From assembly GCA_963793645.1 (NCBI GenBank), contig CAWCAW010000002.1:54617-118616 (forward strand): a DNA stretch of 64,000 bases. Direction: 5' to 3'. The DNA comes from CAWCAW01 sp963793645. Lineage in GTDB: Bacteria > Actinomycetota > Acidimicrobiia > Acidimicrobiales > UBA8190. Below are positions 60,348 through 64,000 of the stretch, in pieces (positions within the stretch are counted from its first letter, which is position 1; every line of letters begins with the position of its first letter). The translations under genes and the position numbers were made by a program. Under the pieces are notes generated by a model. That model worked only from the letters and a program-made list of their open reading frames with translations, did not search any database and had not been told where the DNA came from.

Positions 60348-60666
60348 GGCCCGGTTCCACAGGGCCCTAGCCCGGGCCCGGGGCAGGGTGTTCCCATGGG
60401 ATACAGGGACGGTCAGCTGCACAGGTCCAAGACCTCCACCACCTCGCGCCGAGGCCACCTGTCTCGCCGGCCCAAAATCAGGCTCGGCCTGTGGCTCACG
60501 TGGAGTAAAAAGCAAACTACTGATGGTGGTTTATCGGAGGAATAATCACGAAATCAAGCGCGTCGTCGCACGATTCGTGGTCAACGTCCTGACAACAATA
60601 CGTCTTTATGTGGTGTGACCACCGCTTTTAGTAACGGAAACGGGATCTCTACCGATCGAAAATAAA
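60348..60666. other. 319-bp AT-richer intergenic region upstream of kinase 2
   Basis: No gene is credible here. The stretch 60,500-60,666 is clearly richer in A and T than its surroundings and contains a GTGGT-N3-ACCAC dyad (about 60610-60622, minus-strand reading). It should carry the kinase 2 promoter, and it also separates kinase 2 from the end of the membrane protein at 60667. Confidence 0.45.
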
Positions 60667-62052
60667 CTACCGGGCCGTCGGAACCGTGCCCTCGATGGCG
60701 ACCACCCAACCCGGGGCCCGCTTCACGACGGTCCACCTCGGGCTCTCGGAGACCAATGAGGCCAGCGGTTCGTCCCGGGGCCACAGCACGGTGCGGACTC
60801 CGTAACGGTCGAGCACGCCCTGCCACCCCTGGCCCCCACTGAGCAAGACGCCATAGGCATTTTCGACCGGGGTGGGGTACATGTCGACCCGGTCGTCGAT
60901 AAAGACGCTGGCCCGAGCCCCGAAACGGAGCTCGAGGTAGTTCCCCACGAAGTCGGGGGTGGCCACCTTGGCCGGCACCAAATGGTGCTCCGCCATCCAT
61001 GAGACCTCGCTCACCGGATAGGCAGCCAGGTTCCACTCGGGGTTACGCAGTGCCCCGCTCACGAGCAGCGCGCCCACCACCACGAGGCCGGCCAGCACGG
61101 CGGCAGGCATGACGCCGGCCCGATCCCCCTTGATGGTGCCGAGATCGGCCAGGCCCCGCGCCAATACCGGGGCCACCACCAATGCCGCCACCGGGACGTT
61201 GCGAGAGGCGGTCAGCGCAGCCCCCACGAACAAGACGGTGACCAGGACGTCTTCGATGGTGCCCCGCCGGGCCACCAACAGCACCACAGCCAGGAGCGCC
61301 TCGGCCAGAAAGACGAGGTTGACGGCGTTGGAAAAACTCGGCGACTGCCACTCGGCGATATGGGCGAAGGCGGCGTGGCGCGTGACCACGATGCTCGGGT
61401 AGAGGACCAACCGCCACCCGAACGGATTGGCGATGCCGGCCACGCAGCCCACCACGGCGGCGCCGAACAAACGGGGAAGGCGCTCGAGGGGCCGCTTGTC
61501 CAAGGCTCGCCCCGCGATCCTGGCCACCAGGTAGGCCACTCCGAGCGGCCAGCTGCCGTGGACGTTCAACCACAGCCACATCACCGGCGCCACCACCCAC
61601 ACCGATCCCCGCCCCGTCTCGGTGATGAGGATCAGCACCCCCAACAGCACCAAGGCGATGAGCAACGGGCGCGGTGACCAGTAGCCGGTACCGACGGCGA
61701 GCACGGCGCACGACACGGCGATGCGACCGGCCAGTGTGCGCGCCGGCTTGGTCAGCATCCACGTGATCAAGGCCAGCACGGTGGCCAGCGCGGCGTGCAG
61801 CAACTGCAAGCCGTGACCGCTCCATGTCTGGTCGACCACGCCGTAGAGCGCCGAGGCCAACCACGACTCCACCACCCAGGAGTGACCGTGAGCGGTAAAT
61901 GAGTACGGATCGGCGTGCGGGATGCCGTGGGCCAGGATGATGCGCCCGGTGGCGACATGGGTCATGAAGGAGTTGTCGTGCAGGCGGATCAGCCCGACGG
62001 CGAGTCCCCACACACCGAAGCCGGCGCCTACTGCGCTCGACAGCCGAGGCAT
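60667..62052 (-). CDS. Multi-span membrane protein, GT-C-like (paralogue 2)
   Basis: 461 residues from ATG 62052. It shares the layout and motifs of paralogue 1: LNVHGSWPLGVAYL, NPFGWRLVLYPS, EWQSPSFSNAVNLVF and a C-terminal soluble VGNYLELRFGARASVFIDDR. The longer frame to 62148 overlaps TadC. It follows TadC by 20 bases on the same strand, so it belongs to the tad operon end. Activity unproven; a transferase for surface polymers or pilin is the working idea. Confidence 0.75.
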   Translation of the reverse strand: MPRLSSAVGAGFGVWGLAVGLIRLHDNSFMTHVATGRIILAHGIPHADPYSFTAHGHSWVVESWLASALYGVVDQTWSGHGLQLLHAALATVLALITWMLTKPARTLAGRIAVSCAVLAVGTGYWSPRPLLIALVLLGVLILITETGRGSVWVVAPVMWLWLNVHGSWPLGVAYLVARIAGRALDKRPLERLPRLFGAAVVGCVAGIANPFGWRLVLYPSIVVTRHAAFAHIAEWQSPSFSNAVNLVFLAEALLAVVLLVARRGTIEDVLVTVLFVGAALTASRNVPVAALVVAPVLARGLADLGTIKGDRAGVMPAAVLAGLVVVGALLVSGALRNPEWNLAAYPVSEVSWMAEHHLVPAKVATPDFVGNYLELRFGARASVFIDDRVDMYPTPVENAYGVLLSGGQGWQGVLDRYGVRTVLWPRDEPLASLVSESPRWTVVKRAPGWVVAIEGTVPTAR

Positions 62053-62072
62053 TCGCACCGCGGTGCGCCGGA

Positions 62073-62993
62073 TCAGTTTTTGAAGATGTGGAAGATGGCG
62101 ATGAAGGCCGGGCCCGCCACGATGACGAACAGCGCCGGCATGATGCACAGGACCATCGGGAAAAGCATCTTCACAGGCGCCTTCTGCGCCATCTCCCGGG
62201 CGTACTGCTCGCGGCGCACCCGCATCTCGGCGGCCTGGTTTTGAAGGATCGATCCGATCGACACGCCGAAGGTGTCGGCCTGCAACAAGGCCATGATGAA
62301 GGAACGGAGCTCGGAGAGCTCGACACGGCTGTCGAGCGCCTCCAGGGCGTCACGCCGGCTCGATCCGGCCCTCAACTCGCCCAACATGCGGGCGAACTCA
62401 TCAGACAGCGGGCCCGGCACCAACACCACGGTGCGCGCCAGGGCCTGTTCGAAGCCGAGGCCGGCCTCGACGCTGACGGTCAAAAGGTCGAGGATGTCGG
62501 GGAGCTTGTGGCGAATGGCCAGGCGGCGGGCTTCGATCTCTCTGGTCAGCCAGGCGTCTGGTCCGAGGATGCCGACGACGGCGATGAACACCAGCACGGC
62601 GAGAAAGTCCACGCCCTTGAGGTTCGTGAGGTCCCACACCGTCAGCCACAGCACCGGGATGGCCACGATCATCAGGAGGCGGATCACCAGATACCGGTCG
62701 AGGGCCTCGACGTTGTCACGACCGGCCAGCGCCAGCTTGTGGCGCAGTTTGTCGAGTCGCTCCGCCGGTACGAACCGCTTGATCCCCGTCACCGCCAACG
62801 CTCCGGCAGGCTGTAGGACGCGGCGGGTCAACGGTTCTTTGAGAGCTTCTTCTCGTTCGTCGATGGGCGTGTCGTAGTCAGCGATGCGCACACGCGCGGC
62901 GCGCACCCCCAGCCGCTCGTCAGCTTTGAGGGCGACGGCCCACGCCAACAAGGACACCGCAACGAACACTCCGATCACGGCCACGATCAGCAC
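62073..62993 (-). CDS. tadC: TadC-like type II/IV secretion platform protein
   Basis: 306 residues. Membrane helices at the N-terminus, centre and C-terminus surround the T2SF domain, with DLLTVSVEAGLGFEQALART and the MALLQADTFGVSIGSILQNQ segment typical of GspF-like inner-membrane platform proteins. With TadB it forms the membrane base that lets the ATPase drive Flp pilus assembly. It starts at GTG 62993, one base after the TadB stop. Confidence 0.87.
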   Translation of the reverse strand: MLIVAVIGVFVAVSLLAWAVALKADERLGVRAARVRIADYDTPIDEREEALKEPLTRRVLQPAGALAVTGIKRFVPAERLDKLRHKLALAGRDNVEALDRYLVIRLLMIVAIPVLWLTVWDLTNLKGVDFLAVLVFIAVVGILGPDAWLTREIEARRLAIRHKLPDILDLLTVSVEAGLGFEQALARTVVLVPGPLSDEFARMLGELRAGSSRRDALEALDSRVELSELRSFIMALLQADTFGVSIGSILQNQAAEMRVRREQYAREMAQKAPVKMLFPMVLCIMPALFVIVAGPAFIAIFHIFKN

Positions 62994-62994
62994 G

Positions 62995-63975
62995 TCATAC
63001 CTCGATCTCGATGATCCGACGCAACCACAGGATCCCGATCACAGCCAGGCCGATCGACCCGTAGAAGAGGATCTCGCCGGTGCCGCTGTGGAAGAGCGGG
63101 GTCAGGTAGCTCGGATTGACGACGTAGACGAACAGCCCGATGGCGATGGGCAGGATCGAGATGATGAGGGCGCCGATGCGACCTTCGGCGGTCAGCGCGT
63201 GGGCCTCACGACGCAACCGGCTGCGGGCGTTCATGGTCTCGGACACGATGTCGAGCAGCTCGGCCAGGTTGCCGCCGACCTCCTGCTGGATGCCGATGGC
63301 AGTGGCCACCCACTCGAAGTCCTCGCTCTTGAGGCGATGCGCCACTTCGACGAGCGCACTGACGAGGGGCCGACCCAAGCGGGCTTCGGCCACCACACCA
63401 CGCATCTCCTTGCCGATGGGGTCGGAGATCTGACGGGACACCGCCTCGAGACCTTGCAAGATGGAGAAGCCCGAGCGCAGCGTGGTGCTGAGCAGCTGCA
63501 GCATGTCGGGGAGTTGATCGGCAAAGGCCCGCGTGCGGCGCGAGGCCATGGTGTCGAGGACGACGAAGGGGACGACGATGGCCACCGCGGCCGCCACCAG
63601 ACCCCAGATGGGGCCGAACCCGAACCCGCCGATCACGGCGGCCACCACCACGGCCACCAGCCAGAAGAACACCGCTTCGGCCGGACGGATGGGGATGTCG
63701 GCCTCGTTCAACTTGGACTCGACGACGGGCATCAGGCCACGGCGGGTGGCGATGAGCGCTACCGCCTCGATGGCCCGCTGCAATATGGGCGACTGCACCA
63801 GGTCCTGGGTGCCCGACCCCGCCAAGGCGGCGTCGGAGGGGGCCGACCGTCGCAGCGAGTAAGGCGCCAGCGCCTGATCGAGACGGGCCGTCCGCTCGCG
63901 CACGACCAGCCCCAGGACTCCCCACGTGAGGAGCCCGGCGGCGGCCAGTACGAGGATGGGGATGAAGACGCTCAT
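62995..63975 (-). CDS. tadB: TadB-like type II/IV secretion platform protein
   Basis: 326 residues. An N-terminal helix, a central pair of helices and a T2SF domain (FADQLPDMLQLLSTTLRSGF, GKEMRGVVAEARLGRPL, AIGIQQEVGGNLAELLDIVS) match TadB. It partners TadC in the Tad pilus machine. ATG 63975 directly follows the stop of the upstream gene, so it is part of a longer tad operon that continues beyond the window. Confidence 0.88.
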   Translation of the reverse strand: MSVFIPILVLAAAGLLTWGVLGLVVRERTARLDQALAPYSLRRSAPSDAALAGSGTQDLVQSPILQRAIEAVALIATRRGLMPVVESKLNEADIPIRPAEAVFFWLVAVVVAAVIGGFGFGPIWGLVAAAVAIVVPFVVLDTMASRRTRAFADQLPDMLQLLSTTLRSGFSILQGLEAVSRQISDPIGKEMRGVVAEARLGRPLVSALVEVAHRLKSEDFEWVATAIGIQQEVGGNLAELLDIVSETMNARSRLRREAHALTAEGRIGALIISILPIAIGLFVYVVNPSYLTPLFHSGTGEILFYGSIGLAVIGILWLRRIIEIEV

Positions 63976-64000
63976 TTAGGCTTCGCCCCGTTTTGAGGCT
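63976..64000 (-). CDS. C-terminal tip of an upstream gene (partial)
   Basis: The frame ending in TAA at 63976-63978 reads ASKRGEA before the window edge and abuts the TadB ATG. By the usual tad gene order this would be the TadA/CpaF ATPase, but seven residues cannot prove it. Confidence 0.3.

Overview
This is high-GC DNA that reads as a chromosomal segment of an actinomycete. The evidence is many overlapping stop/start codons (ATGA, GTGA), frequent GTG starts, F420-type luciferase-like oxidoreductases, an actinobacterial steroid side-chain gene set with KstR-like operators, a GAF-ANTAR protein and an LAxTG-type sorting signal. The gene mix would suit Acidimicrobiia or a relative, but that placement is inference.

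Bases 1-34,240 are a lipid/steroid catabolism region. The core is a minus-strand operon (7595 to 2585) in the order ChsE2-, ChsH2-, ChsE1-, ChsH1-, Ltp2-like. These are the parts of the mycobacterial igr system that removes the last three side-chain carbons of cholesterol as propionyl-CoA. A CYP125-like P450 is transcribed divergently, and the shared promoter region carries two KstR-like dyads. A second heteromeric acyl-CoA dehydrogenase pair (ChsE4/ChsE5-like, 14974 to 12667) has its own KstR-like box. A second minus-strand operon (29302 to 24470) encodes FadE30/IpdE1-like, IpdF-like and FadD3-like proteins plus a zinc alcohol dehydrogenase, and matches C/D-ring (HIP) catabolism. Around these lie further acyl-CoA ligases, SDRs, MaoC, a thiolase, F420 oxidoreductases, a MerR regulator, a Clp-N/zinc-ribbon protein, MsrB and an APH-like kinase.

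Bases 34,240-43,400 are a mixed housekeeping stretch: membrane protein, DUF2332 protein, minimal zincin, GAF-ANTAR, secreted protein, D,D-carboxypeptidase, small monooxygenase, HSL-type esterase, two GNATs and signal peptidase I.

Bases 43,400-53,300 are accessory. They hold two apparently identical IS630-type elements in tandem, a decayed XRE/nucleotidyltransferase toxin-antitoxin locus, tRNA-Arg(CCT), a frameshifted hydrolase, a hydrolase-cyclase fusion, a 52-aa zinc ribbon and a wall-anchored GDSL hydrolase.

Bases 53,300-64,000 are a Tad/Flp pilus neighbourhood. Two paralogous LuxR-type two-component systems and two paralogous multi-span membrane proteins surround one Flp pilin, followed by TadC and TadB.

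Four genes (Ltp2-like, ChrA, one SDR, one alpha/beta hydrolase), and possibly a fifth (APH-like), are split by what look like single indels. This may reflect consensus sequence errors or real decay.
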